DNA of 64,000 nt from CAWCDJ01 sp963778675 (lineage in GTDB: Bacteria; Acidobacteriota; Terriglobia; Bryobacterales; Bryobacteraceae), in assembly GCA_963778675.1 (NCBI GenBank), contig CAVZVI010000011.1, positions 1,488,001 to 1,552,000 of the forward strand. The letters are read 5' to 3'. The first letter of the stretch is position 1; the number at the start of each line of letters is the position of its first letter. Below are positions 25,121 to 36,100 of the stretch, piece after piece. A program made the translations under genes and the position numbers. The notes under the pieces were generated by a model that did no database searches, was not told where the DNA came from, and saw only the letters and a program-made list of their open reading frames with translations.

Positions 25121-27568
25121 ATGTCGCTCCGCCCCTCGATGGCCCGTTTGTGGCAGGACCTTGCCTACGGCCTGCGCATGCTCCGGAAGAATCCGGCGTT
25201 TACCGCAATCACCGTGCTGACCCTGGCGCTGGGGATCGGCGCCAACACGGCCATGTTCAGCGTGGTGGATTCGATTCTCCTGCGGCCGCTGCCATATCCA
25301 CACGCCGATCGCCTTGTGCTGGTGTGGGAAAAGCCACCGAAAGGGCGGCAGAACAGCGTCTCGGCGGCGAATTTTCTCGATTGGCGCGAGCAGAACCACG
25401 CGTTCCAAAACCTGGTGGGGATGACGTTCGGCAGTTTCAATCTGTCGGGCAAAGACCAGCCGGAGCGCGTGGACGGCGTGCGGGCCTCGTGGGACTTTTT
25501 CGACATGATCGGCGTCCACCCGGCGCTCGGCCGTGGATTTTCCGCCGAAGAAGACCGGCCCGGCGCGCCGCGCGTCGCTGTGATCGCCCATGCCCTCTGG
25601 CAGCGAAGATTCGGCGGTGATCCGCAGATCATCGGCCGCTCCCTCACGGTGGATGGCGAACCCTGCACCGTGATCGGGGTCATGCCGGCCGGGTTCCGGT
25701 TCTTCTTCACTCCGGAGATGTGGGTGCCGCTGGCGCTCGACCGTGCCAAAGCCACCCGTGACTTTCACTTCATGATCCCGATCGGCCGCCTGAAAGACGG
25801 CGTGTCGCTGGCGCAGGCGCAGGCACAAATGGCCGGGATCGCCAGGAACATCGAAAGGGCGTACCCGAAATCGAACAAGGGCTGGGGCGTTTTCGTGCAA
25901 TCCATGCAGGAGGCGGCGGTGGAAAACGAACGCCAGGCGGTGCTGGTATTGTTCGGCGCCGTCGGGTTCGTGCTGCTCATCGCATGCGTAAATGTGGCCA
26001 ACCTGCTGCTGGCCAAGGCAGCCTCACGCCAGAGCGAGATGGCGGTGCGTGCCTCGCTGGGGGCGGCGCGGGTCCGCCTGGTGGCGCAACTGCTCACGGA
26101 AAGCGTCCTGCTGGCGGTTGCCGGCGGTGTGATGGGCCTGCTGCTGGCTTTCCTGCTGGTGAAGACGATGCACGCTCTCATTCCCGCCCAACTGCTGGCC
26201 GGCTTCTCCGAAATCGCAGTCGATTTCCGGGTGCTGGCCTTCGCCCTCGGGCTTTCCATCATCACCGGTATTCTTTTCGGGCTGTTTCCCGCGTGGCGCA
26301 TCACCCGGTTCCATCTGCACGACATTCTGAAAGAAGGCGGCCGAGGCTCGCGCGGCACTTCCGGACAGGCCCGGTTCCGCAACGTCCTGGTGGCCGCCGA
26401 GATCGCCCTTTCGCTGGTGCTGCTGGTCTGTGCCGGGCTCATGATCCGCAGCCTCTCCGCCATGCGCAACGTGAATCCGGGGTTTCGCCCGGATCACGTC
26501 TTGACCATGCGCCTCGCCATGGCGGAAGGCCGCTACCCGGGCGCGTCCCGCGTGCGCCAGTTTTACCGGGAGGTGCTCGACCGGGTACGCGCGATCCCCG
26601 GAGTGCGCAGCGCCAGCATCTCGATGAGCCTGCCGCTGCAGGGATCCGCGTTCGGCATGCCCTTCCAGATCGCCAGCCACCCGCAGGTGCCGATCTCCGA
26701 AGCGCCCGGCGCGCCTTACGAGCTCGTGAGCAGCGGCTACTTCCGCACCATGGGGATCGGCCTGGCGAAAGGCCGCGTCTTCACGGAGCGCGATAACGAA
26801 AACGGCCCTCCGGTGGCGGTGGTCAACGAGACCTTCGTGAAGAAGTATCTGCCGAAAGAGGAGCCGATCGGGCAGCGCCTGCTGGTGGAAGAGCTGGTAA
26901 CCGGAAAGACGCAGCTCGGGCCGCCGATCGCCTGGGAGATCGTCGGCGTGATTCGCGATGTCAAGTTCGGCGGGTTGAACAGCGACGGCGTCCCGGTGAT
27001 CTACGTGCCGCTGCTGCAGAGTCCGTGGCCCAGCGGCATCCTGGCGCTGCGCACCGAAGCGGACCCCTCCGGCCTGACGCAGGCGGCCCGCGCGGCACTG
27101 GCGCAGGTCGATCGCGACATGCCCGTGACCTCGGTGAAGACGATGGACCAGGTGGTCGTGGATTCCCTGTCGCAATCGCGGGTACAGACCTGGCTGATCG
27201 GCGTGTTCGGCCTGGTGGCGTTGATCCTCGCGGCGCTGGGGATCTACGGCGTGATGTCCTATGCCGTGGCGCAAGGCACCCACGACATGGGTCTGCGGAT
27301 CGCGCTCGGCGCCAGCGCAGGCGACGTGCTCAAACTGGTTCTCGGCAAGGGCATGCTGCTCACCGCCATCGGGCTCGCGGCCGGGGTGGCCGGCGCGCTC
27401 GCGCTGACCCGCCTGCTCTCCAGCCTGCTATTCAGCGTCAAGGCGACCGACCCGTGGACTTTCGTCGTGGTCTCCCTGCTGCTGGCGCTGGTGGCGCTGG
27501 CGGCCGGCTTCATCCCCGCGCGGAGGGCGACCCGCATCGATCCGGTCATCGCTTTGCGCGTGGAGTGA
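25121..27568 (+). CDS. ADOP-type ABC transporter permease (MacB_PCD and FtsX domains)
   Basis: 815 residues. The start MSLRPSMARLWQDLAYGLRM is followed by the first transmembrane helix and a large outer MacB-like core, then three helices; the whole set is repeated once (second half from about 420, LVAAEIALSLVLLVCAG). The final FtsX helices end in PARRATRIDPVIALRVE, the family ending. Such two-copy permeases with short cytoplasmic N-terminus are abundant in Acidobacteria. They work with a separate ATPase; none is encoded nearby. Substrate unknown. The 3' end overlaps the convergent regulator gene by 23 bases. Confidence 0.9.
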   Translation: MSLRPSMARLWQDLAYGLRMLRKNPAFTAITVLTLALGIGANTAMFSVVDSILLRPLPYPHADRLVLVWEKPPKGRQNSVSAANFLDWREQNHAFQNLVGMTFGSFNLSGKDQPERVDGVRASWDFFDMIGVHPALGRGFSAEEDRPGAPRVAVIAHALWQRRFGGDPQIIGRSLTVDGEPCTVIGVMPAGFRFFFTPEMWVPLALDRAKATRDFHFMIPIGRLKDGVSLAQAQAQMAGIARNIERAYPKSNKGWGVFVQSMQEAAVENERQAVLVLFGAVGFVLLIACVNVANLLLAKAASRQSEMAVRASLGAARVRLVAQLLTESVLLAVAGGVMGLLLAFLLVKTMHALIPAQLLAGFSEIAVDFRVLAFALGLSIITGILFGLFPAWRITRFHLHDILKEGGRGSRGTSGQARFRNVLVAAEIALSLVLLVCAGLMIRSLSAMRNVNPGFRPDHVLTMRLAMAEGRYPGASRVRQFYREVLDRVRAIPGVRSASISMSLPLQGSAFGMPFQIASHPQVPISEAPGAPYELVSSGYFRTMGIGLAKGRVFTERDNENGPPVAVVNETFVKKYLPKEEPIGQRLLVEELVTGKTQLGPPIAWEIVGVIRDVKFGGLNSDGVPVIYVPLLQSPWPSGILALRTEADPSGLTQAARAALAQVDRDMPVTSVKTMDQVVVDSLSQSRVQTWLIGVFGLVALILAALGIYGVMSYAVAQGTHDMGLRIALGASAGDVLKLVLGKGMLLTAIGLAAGVAGALALTRLLSSLLFSVKATDPWTFVVVSLLLALVALAAGFIPARRATRIDPVIALRVE

Positions 27569-28685
27569 GCTCCGCCCCGCAAGACTGGCGGATGATGAGA
27601 TAGCACTCCACCAGGATGTCGCGCACGAACCCGTTCGGCCGCTCGATGCGGTCGAGCATGGCGGCCATGGCGGCCTCGCCGATTTCCCGGCAGGGTTGAT
27701 GCACGGTAGTCAGCGGGACGGGCAGCAGGCTCGCGTATTCCACGTCGTCGATGCCGACGATCCGGATATCGGCCGGAATGCGATAGCCCATCGCCAGCAG
27801 AACCTGCATCAGGTGTCCCGCCGTGCGGTCGTTGGCGCAAATGAACCCACGGCCCTCCGGCTTGTGGCCCAGCATGGGGCGGACGGTCTCTTCCGTGATC
27901 GCCTCCAGTTGCCAGACCGGACCGCGCTCGAGCCCGACGCCGTTTGCCAGCACCGCTTCGCGAAATCCCGCGATGCGTGCCTGTACGGTGGGCGCACTCC
28001 CGGCATACGCCACCAGGGCCACGTGCCGCACCCCGAGATCGAGCAGATGTCCGGTGGCCATGTAGCCGGCGCGGCGGTTGTCGATCCCCACCAGGTCGTG
28101 CGGAACCCGGTCCGGATACCGCGCCACGCAGCGGTCCAGCAGGACGATCGGGATGCGTGCCGCCTCGAGCTGGGAAACGATCGCGAGATTCGTCTCGCGG
28201 ACATGGCCTCCGGTTTCGAGAGGAGCGAAGAAGACGCCGGCCACCCGCTTCCGGATGTACTGTTCACACAGTTGTAGCGCCTGTTCCCCGGGCGATGCTT
28301 GCTCCGCCGCGGCGTGGCCCCATAGCAGGGCGTGGCGGCTGGCCTGCGGGGCGGCAGCGATGCCGCGGCAGATCGGTTCGAAGACCTCCGTGCGTCCCAG
28401 GTCCGGGATCAACAGCCCGAACACCAGGCCGTCTTCCGCCGGATGTACGTCGCGGACGTACGTGCCCGACCCGGCGATGCGCTCCACCAGCCCCCGTTGC
28501 GCGAGTTCCCGCATGGCGCGCCCCACCGTGATGCGGGAGGTGCGGAACTGCTGCACCAGAGCCGCTTCGCTCGGGAATTTCTGGCCGGGGAGGTATTTCC
28601 CGGAGAGGATATCCCTGGAAAGCGTTTCGAAGACCTGCCGGTACTTGGGGGCGTGCGGTTCCGCGCTGAAGCTGCGCCGGGCCAT
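27546..28685 (-). CDS. GntR-type HTH fused to a LacI-type sugar-binding domain, transcription regulator
   Basis: 379 residues from MARRSFSAEPHAPKYRQVFE. The N-terminal 75 residues form a GntR winged helix: DILSGKYLPGQKFPSEAALV, then TSRITVGRAMRELAQRGLVE and GSGTYV. The rest (about 80-365) matches the periplasmic-binding-like sensor of LacI-type regulators: VFGLLIPDLG, HDLVGIDNRRAGYMAT, HLLDLGVRHVALVAY, GFICANDRTAGHLMQVLLAM, VGIDDVEYASLLPVPLTTVHQP. This arrangement is that of AraR-like regulators that control carbohydrate use. The effector is not evident; the nearby genes are not sugar genes. Confidence 0.9.
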   Translation of the reverse strand: MARRSFSAEPHAPKYRQVFETLSRDILSGKYLPGQKFPSEAALVQQFRTSRITVGRAMRELAQRGLVERIAGSGTYVRDVHPAEDGLVFGLLIPDLGRTEVFEPICRGIAAAPQASRHALLWGHAAAEQASPGEQALQLCEQYIRKRVAGVFFAPLETGGHVRETNLAIVSQLEAARIPIVLLDRCVARYPDRVPHDLVGIDNRRAGYMATGHLLDLGVRHVALVAYAGSAPTVQARIAGFREAVLANGVGLERGPVWQLEAITEETVRPMLGHKPEGRGFICANDRTAGHLMQVLLAMGYRIPADIRIVGIDDVEYASLLPVPLTTVHQPCREIGEAAMAAMLDRIERPNGFVRDILVECYLIIRQSCGAELTPRAKR

Positions 28686-28747
28686 GTTTTCTGATATTAC
28701 AGCTTTATGCCGGAATATGGCAACTTGGCGCAGCGTAGTCCCATCCA

Positions 28748-28966
28748 ATGACAGGTATGCTGGATACCATCGGTTGGATCGCGACCGCCGTGTTTTCGAC
28801 GTCTTATTTCTTCCGCCAGCCCGCCGTCCTGCGCCGCATTCAGGCTGCCGCTGCCTGTTTGTGGATTGTCTATGGAGTTGCCCTGCATGCCTTTCCGGTG
28901 ATCGCCGCCAATGTGATTGTCGCCGCCGCCGCGCTGGTCTCTTCGGGCCGCCGGCAGACATCCTGA
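28748..28966 (+). CDS. Small membrane protein of the YgjV-like family
   Basis: 72 residues in three hydrophobic helices: MLDTIGWIATAVFSTSYFFR, then VLRRIQAAAACLWIVYGVA and FPVIAANVIVAAAALV. The conserved-looking pattern GWIAT-FSTSYF-RRIQ-LWIVYG-PVIAANVIV matches short versions of the YgjV-type inner membrane protein family (related to PQ-loop carriers). No ribosome binding site is obvious before the ATG. Function unknown. It is divergent from the regulator gene (63 bases apart). Confidence 0.65.
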   Translation: MTGMLDTIGWIATAVFSTSYFFRQPAVLRRIQAAAACLWIVYGVALHAFPVIAANVIVAAAALVSSGRRQTS

Positions 28967-29105
28967 CATCTCAGCTTTCTGCCCGGTGCTGGTAACCGGC
29001 ACGCCGCCCGCACATCCAAGACTCTAAGGCCGGTGACCGCGGCCTCGTTCTGCCTCGCCGCAGCGGATGGACTTCGCAAAGGAAAAATCGAAAGGAGACA
29101 GACCT

Positions 29106-29930
29106 ATGCCAGAGTGGGAAAACAAACCGAAGGAGTACCTGCTGGTCAGCGACTTCGACCAGACTCTGAGTTTTCACGATTCGGGAATCGTGTTGAGCGA
29201 ACTGCTGGGAGTCGGCGGCTTCGCCGAGCGGATCGGCGGACTCTCGCAGATTCATCTCGTCCAACAGGGCGGCGAACTGGCCTACCTGCTGCTGCACGAC
29301 CCGGAATACCGGAAAGTGCGCCGGGAGCACCTGGTAGAGGTGGGCAAGCGCATTCGCCTGAAGCAAAACATCCGGATGTTGTCGCAGTTGCTCGCCGGTA
29401 TCGACGGCCACCACTTCTCGTTCTACGTGGTTTCGGCGGCGCCGCAGGAGGTTATCCAGTCGGCGCTCGAAGGCATCGTCCCCGAGGATCACATTTTCGG
29501 CACGCAATTCCGCTACGATCCGGCGAGCGGCGAAATCCAGTCGATCGTGCGTGTTCCCGCCGGTTACGGCAAGGTGGCGGTACTCGATGAGCTGCGAACC
29601 AGCTTAATGCTCAGCGCCGATCGTGTAGTCTATGTCGGCGACGGGAGCTCTGACGTCCACGTGATGTTGCACGTCAACCGGCTGTCCGGACTGACCATTG
29701 CGGTCTCGGAAAACCGCTTCATCACCCAGATCGCATCGCGCACGGTTCTGAGCGACGACGCCCTGAGCGTACTGGTGCCGGTGCTCGAAGACATCGTCGG
29801 CTGGAATCCGGCGCGGATCCGGGCCTTCTTCGACGCGCACGGCTTCGTGCTTCGGGATTGGGACAAGGTCCGTACCGACTCGCTCACCATCGGCCAGGCG
29901 GCCGGGCCAGGTGACGCGCTGCCCGTCTGA
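29106..29930 (+). CDS. HAD-superfamily phosphatase
   Basis: AAAGGAG lies 8-9 bases before the ATG at 29106; 274 residues. HAD motif I is DFDQT (nucleophile D16, acid/base D18). Motif II is likely the Ser of FYVVSAAPQEVI, and motif III/IV is YVGDGSSDV, with the Asp that binds magnesium. The cap domain of about 70 residues between I and II and the overall layout resemble phosphoserine-phosphatase-type HAD enzymes. The substrate is not clear. The C-terminal 40 residues (RDWDKVRTDSLTIG) are extra. 15 bases separate it from the next gene. Confidence 0.85.
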   Translation: MPEWENKPKEYLLVSDFDQTLSFHDSGIVLSELLGVGGFAERIGGLSQIHLVQQGGELAYLLLHDPEYRKVRREHLVEVGKRIRLKQNIRMLSQLLAGIDGHHFSFYVVSAAPQEVIQSALEGIVPEDHIFGTQFRYDPASGEIQSIVRVPAGYGKVAVLDELRTSLMLSADRVVYVGDGSSDVHVMLHVNRLSGLTIAVSENRFITQIASRTVLSDDALSVLVPVLEDIVGWNPARIRAFFDAHGFVLRDWDKVRTDSLTIGQAAGPGDALPV

Positions 29931-29945
29931 TGAGATGATGTTCGA

Positions 29946-30539
29946 TTGGGTTCCGCGAATTCCCGCACCGCGCCGGCAGCCAGGCCGAGAAGCCGCAGAA
30001 AGTCCCGGCGGGCGAGCAAAGCGCCTGCCCGGGTCTCACTCGCTTCGGAAGTTCTGATCGTTCTTGTGCTGGCGGGAGCAGTATTGTTTGCGGCGGGCCG
30101 GTGGTTTCACGAGAATTACACGGTAAGTTTTCAGTCGCCGGTCCGCCTTCATTTTCAATGGCCGGTGGTGCTGGCCGAACGCGTCATTTCGGGCGATGCC
30201 TCCGCAGCGCAGGCCGATCAGAACGGCCGCCGGCTTTCGGCGTGGCAACAGTACGCCTGCCGCAAGTTCGGCTCCGACTGCCGCGTGGCACTGGCCATCC
30301 AGCGCGCCGAAAACCCCCAGGGGAAGTGCGAGATCTACCACTACAACACCGATGGAACGCTCGACTGGGGCTACTTTCAGATCAACACCGTGCACCTCGA
30401 ACGCCCCGGGCTCAACCTGCGCGACCTGCTCGATTGCAGAGCCAACATCGATTTCGCCTACCAGTTGTACCGGGAACGGGGGTTCCAGCCGTGGAGCACG
30501 TACAAGAACGGCGCGTACCTGCAGTTCATGAAAAAGTGA
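29946..30539 (+). CDS. Membrane-anchored lysozyme-like (SLT-type) protein
   Basis: Read from the TTG at 29946, 197 residues; the start is unsure because no strong ribosome binding site is seen. A basic N-terminus (RPRSRRKSRRASK) is followed by a membrane helix (VLIVLVLAGAVLFAAG) and an outer domain. The segment CRVALAIQRAENPQGKCEIY, then LDWGYFQINTVHL and FAYQLYRERGFQPWSTYKNG resembles the lysozyme/soluble lytic transglycosylase fold; E in AENP is the likely catalytic acid. Five cysteines may form disulfides. Probable role: cleavage or binding of peptidoglycan. It ends 6 bases before the convergent permease gene. Confidence 0.7.
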   Translation: MGSANSRTAPAARPRSRRKSRRASKAPARVSLASEVLIVLVLAGAVLFAAGRWFHENYTVSFQSPVRLHFQWPVVLAERVISGDASAAQADQNGRRLSAWQQYACRKFGSDCRVALAIQRAENPQGKCEIYHYNTDGTLDWGYFQINTVHLERPGLNLRDLLDCRANIDFAYQLYRERGFQPWSTYKNGAYLQFMKK

Positions 30540-30545
30540 GGCCGC

Positions 30546-31784
30546 TCACTCGTATCGGAGCGCCACAACCGGGTCGAGGCGGGCGGCTTTGTTCGCCGGC
30601 CAGATCCCGAAGAACAGCCCGACGCTCACCGAGACCACGATCCCCATGACCGCCGACCAGAGCGGAACGCTGGCGGGGATCGATGTGAACACCAGCCGGC
30701 TGACCAGCGAGATCAGCCAGCCGAACGCGATTCCGGCCAGGCCGCCCATGAACGTGAGCGAGGCGGCTTCCAGCAGGAACTGCATCAGGATGTCCGCGCG
30801 CCGCGCGCCGATCGCCTTGCGGATGCCGATTTCGTACGTCCGCTCGGTCACCGACACCAGCATAATGTTCATCACTCCGATGCCACCCACCAGCAGCCCA
30901 ATCGAGCTGAGCACCGCCATCACCAGGAAGGTCACCGCGGTGATCTGGCGGAAATCGGAGACCATCTGCTCGGCGGTAGAGAGGGCGAAGTTGTCGGGCT
31001 TGTCATAGGGCACCCGGCGGTCGATCCGCAGCACGGTGCGAATCTCGTCCTGCGCCTCGGAAAGCATGCCGGCCCTGGCGGTCACGACGATGGCATTTTC
31101 GCGGGCGTTGGGATACATCTTCTGCATGGTGCCGTACGGCAGCAGTACCCGCTGGTCCGTGTCGCCGAAGAAGGATGCGGCCGGCCGCAGCATCGTGCCG
31201 ATCACCATGAACTCGTGCCCGTCCACCAGGATGGATTTGCCGATCGGGTCCACGTTGGCGAACAGCCCCTTCTCCAGATCCTGCCCGATGACCGCTACCG
31301 GCATGCGCCGCCGGCTCTCTTCATCGGTGAAGAACCGGCCGAAGTGGATGTCCACCTGCCCGCCGCGCGCATAAGCCTCTTCGACGCCGAACAGGTTGAC
31401 GTCGTACATGTCGTTGCCCTTGTAGTGCACGTTGATCGGGCCCTGGCTGGCAAACAGCATGGTGGAAACATCCTCGATCGATTTACACCGTTCGCGGATA
31501 TCCACGGCATTCTGGTATGTCAGATCCTTGCGGGTGCGCTCCTCGGCGCTGAGGTGGCTGGTGCGCGGCCCCACCGGGAACTTGAAGACGATGATCGAGT
31601 TCGGGCCGAAGCTGCGAAGCACGCCCGCTACGGACGCGTCGAAGCCGGTCAGGATCGCACTTACCCCGATGATCGTGCCGGTGCCGATGATGACTCCCAG
31701 GACGGTCAGGAAAGCCCGCAGCTTGTGCGTCCGGATGGTCTGGAGCGCCAGCACGATGCCGTTGGTGAAAGCCAGTTTCGTCAT
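30546..31784 (-). CDS. MacB-type ABC transporter permease (second of a pair)
   Basis: 412 residues from MTKLAFTNGIVLALQTIRTH, with GGTGGAG about 9 bases before the ATG. One N-terminal helix (AFLTVLGVIIGTGTIIGVSA), a periplasmic core of about 220 residues, and three C-terminal helices with SIGLLVGGIGVMNIMLVSVTERTYEIGIRKAIGARR, the FtsX signature also found in MacB. Ends RLDPVVALRYE. The upstream gene stops 2 bases before its start, so the two permeases are co-transcribed and may form a heterodimer, pumping lipids, peptides or toxins with a separate ATPase. No ATPase or membrane-fusion gene is adjacent. Confidence 0.9.
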   Translation of the reverse strand: MTKLAFTNGIVLALQTIRTHKLRAFLTVLGVIIGTGTIIGVSAILTGFDASVAGVLRSFGPNSIIVFKFPVGPRTSHLSAEERTRKDLTYQNAVDIRERCKSIEDVSTMLFASQGPINVHYKGNDMYDVNLFGVEEAYARGGQVDIHFGRFFTDEESRRRMPVAVIGQDLEKGLFANVDPIGKSILVDGHEFMVIGTMLRPAASFFGDTDQRVLLPYGTMQKMYPNARENAIVVTARAGMLSEAQDEIRTVLRIDRRVPYDKPDNFALSTAEQMVSDFRQITAVTFLVMAVLSSIGLLVGGIGVMNIMLVSVTERTYEIGIRKAIGARRADILMQFLLEAASLTFMGGLAGIAFGWLISLVSRLVFTSIPASVPLWSAVMGIVVSVSVGLFFGIWPANKAARLDPVVALRYE

Positions 31785-31786
31785 GG

Positions 31787-33046
<1,260 letters not shown>

Positions 33047-33111
33047 GGCTCTTCAACAGAAGAGACGCAGATTCACCGCATTTGTTTCAGGATTTGCCCC
33101 AACTGGCGGAT

Positions 33112-36100
33112 CTATTCCGGCGCCCCCGCGGCTCCCTTCGGCGCCTGCACCGCCGGAACGTTCGAATCGTGAATGAGTTTGTTGAACGCCGCCAGGTCGG
33201 TGGTCATCAGCGAGTTCAACGTCTTTAACTGGGCGTTCACCCGCGTGGCCAGGTCCTCGTAAACCATGTACGACTGGTCGGTAGGCCGGTTGTCGGACGA
33301 CTGCACCACGCTCAGCACGTGGGCCAGCTTGTTGTTCAGCTTGATCGGGAAGTTGAGCGGATCCTCGCTGGCGCGGTTCTTGGTCTGATACAGCTCTTCC
33401 TCGACGGCGGCGAGCCGCTTGATCAGCGCTTCGGCGGCGTCCGCCACCCGCTTGTCGTCGCGCTTCGCGTAATCTTCGAGCTGTTTCCGCACGGCGCGGA
33501 TGCGGACGACGCCCTCGTTGGTTTCCGAGAGCTTGTCCCGGATCTGCAGGGAAAGCGAGAGTTGCCTGGCGTAATCGTCGGGCGTCGTATCGAGACGCGG
33601 GTCCTTCTTCACCTCGAAGCTCTGCGTCTCAGTCTTGCCTTCGGTGGTCAGACGCACCTGGTACTTGCCGGGGGCCACGCGCGGCCCGGTCACGCTGCCC
33701 GCCCACATGATCAGGCCGGGAAAGGTCACGGCGTCCGGATAGCGCAAATTCCATACGAAACGGTTCATGCCGGCCTGTGCGGTGAGGCGCGCGGGGGGAG
33801 CGCCGCGGAAGGGATTCTCCTCGCCATCCTCAGGCCCGGTCTGCGGGCGGGGAGTTTCCTTGCTGGAGAACTTCTTCACCAGCTTGCCCGAGGCGTCCAG
33901 GAATTCGAGGGTTACTTCCCCCTTCGGCCGGTCCTTCAGCCAGTAGTAGACCACCGCGCCGGCGGGAGGATTCTGGCCCACACCCGGGACCGCTCCGCGG
34001 CCTCCGCCGCCGCGGCCGCCCGCGCCGAAACGGTAAGCGTCCTTGGGTTGAAACAGGTGCACCTCGGTGTTTGGAATGCCGTCATTCAACTGGTAGAGCA
34101 TCGGCACATCGTCGAGCACATAAAACGACCTGCCCTGGGTCGCGACCACAAGTTCGTTCTCGCGCTTTTGGAAAGCCACATCGGTGATCGGCGTGACGGG
34201 CAGATTGAGCTGGAACGGCTTCCAGGTTTCGCCGTCGTCAAACGAGATGTACAGGCCGTACTCCGTGCCGGCGATCAGCAGACCCTTGCGATTGGGATCC
34301 TCCCGCACCACCCGCGTGAACGAATGGTCCGGAATGCCGTTGACGATCTTCTTCCAGGTCTTACCGTAATCGGTGGTCTTGTAAAGGTACGGCCGGAAAT
34401 CGTCGGACTTATACATCGTTGCCGCAACGTAGGCGGTGCCCGGGTCGTGGGCCGAAGCGTCGATGGAGTTGATCTGGCTCCATTCCGGCAGGTCCTTGGG
34501 CGTGACGTTGGACCAGTTCTTGCCGCCGTCGCGGGTGACGTGCACCAGCCCGTCGTCCGAGCCGACCCAAATGAGACCTTTGGTGACCGGCGATTCCATG
34601 AAGGTGAAGATCGTGCAGTAATACTCGACGCTGGTGTTGTCCTGTGTGATCGGACCTCCCGAGGTCCCCATCTTCGACTTGTCGTTGCGCGTCAGGTCGG
34701 GGCTGATCGCCTCCCAGCTCTGGCCTTCGTTGGTGCTCTTCAGCAGCACATTGGCGCCGATATACAGGGTCTTCGGATCGTGCGGCGAGAAGGCGATGGG
34801 GTAGCTCCACTGGAAGCGGTACTTCATGGCCTCGACTCCATACCCCATGGTGTTGTCCGGCCACGCGTTGACGTTCCGGCTCTGGCCCGTGCGGTGGTCC
34901 TGGCGCGTGATCAGCCCGTCGTAGGAGCCGGCGTAGACGATCTCGGAATCGCGCGGATCGGGGGCGATCCAGCCGCTCTCGCCGCCGCCCACGTCGTACC
35001 AGTCGCTCTCGGTGATGCCGAAACCGGCGGTGCGGCTGTCGATGCGGACCGTGCTGTTATCCTGCTGCGCTCCGTAGATGTGATAAGGAAAGTCGTTGTC
35101 CAGCGCCACGCGGTAGAACTGCGCGGTCGGCTGGTTCATGATGCTCGACCAGGTGTGGCCCCCGTCGCTCGTGATATTCGCGCCGCCGTCGTTCGATTCA
35201 ATCATGCGCTGCGGATTGTCGGGCGCGATCCACAGGTCGTGGTTGTCGCCGTGGGGCGTGCGGATCGGGGTGAATGTGCGGCCTCCGTCGATGGAGCGGT
35301 ACATGCCGGTGTTCAGGGCATAGACCGTGTCGGCGCTCTGGGGATCGGCGAAGATGTGGGAGTAGTACCAGGCCCGCTGGCGAAGAATATTCTGGTCGTT
35401 CACCTTGGTCCAGGTGCGCCCGGCGTTGTCGGAGCGGAATACGCCGCCATCGGCCGCTTCCACCAGGGCCCAGACACGATCCGGATTCGCCGGGGATACC
35501 GTCACACCGATCCTTCCCAACACGCCGCGCGGCAGTCCGGGGGCGCGCGAAATATCGGTCCAGTGGTCGCCGCCGTCGGTGGATTTCCATAGTCCGCTTC
35601 CCGGGCCGCCGCTATCGAAGTGGTACGGGTTGCGGCGCACCTGCCAGAAGCTGGCATAGAGCACGCGCGGGTTGCCCGGATCCATTGCCAGATCCACCGC
35701 CCCGGCGTCCGGCCCGCGTGTCAGCACCTGCTTCCAGGTGGCGCCGCCGTCGGTGGAACGGTAGACACCGCGCTCTTCATTGGGCCCCCACAGGTGTCCC
35801 AGCGCGGCGACGTAAACGATGTCGGGATTCTTCGGATGTACCCGCACCGCGCCGATGTGGTAGGTCTGGTCGAGCCCCATGTGGCGCCAGGTCTTTCCGC
35901 CGTCGAGGGACTTGTAGACGCCGTCGCCGTTCGAGGCGTTGCCGCGGACGCACGCCTCGCCCATCCCCACGTAGATGATGTTGGGGTCGGAACCGGCTAC
36001 CGCCAGCGCGCCCACGGAAGAGGTCTTAAAAAAGCCGTCGGAGACGGGCGACCAGTTGGCACCGGAATCCGTGGTCTTCCAAACCCCTCCGCCCACCGCG

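Noticed and set aside
33319..35592. A 757-codon open frame on the plus strand opposite the sortilin-like gene
   Set aside because: Antisense shadow caused by high GC; its translation is low in hydrophobic periodicity, while the minus-strand frame has signal peptide and many BNR repeats.
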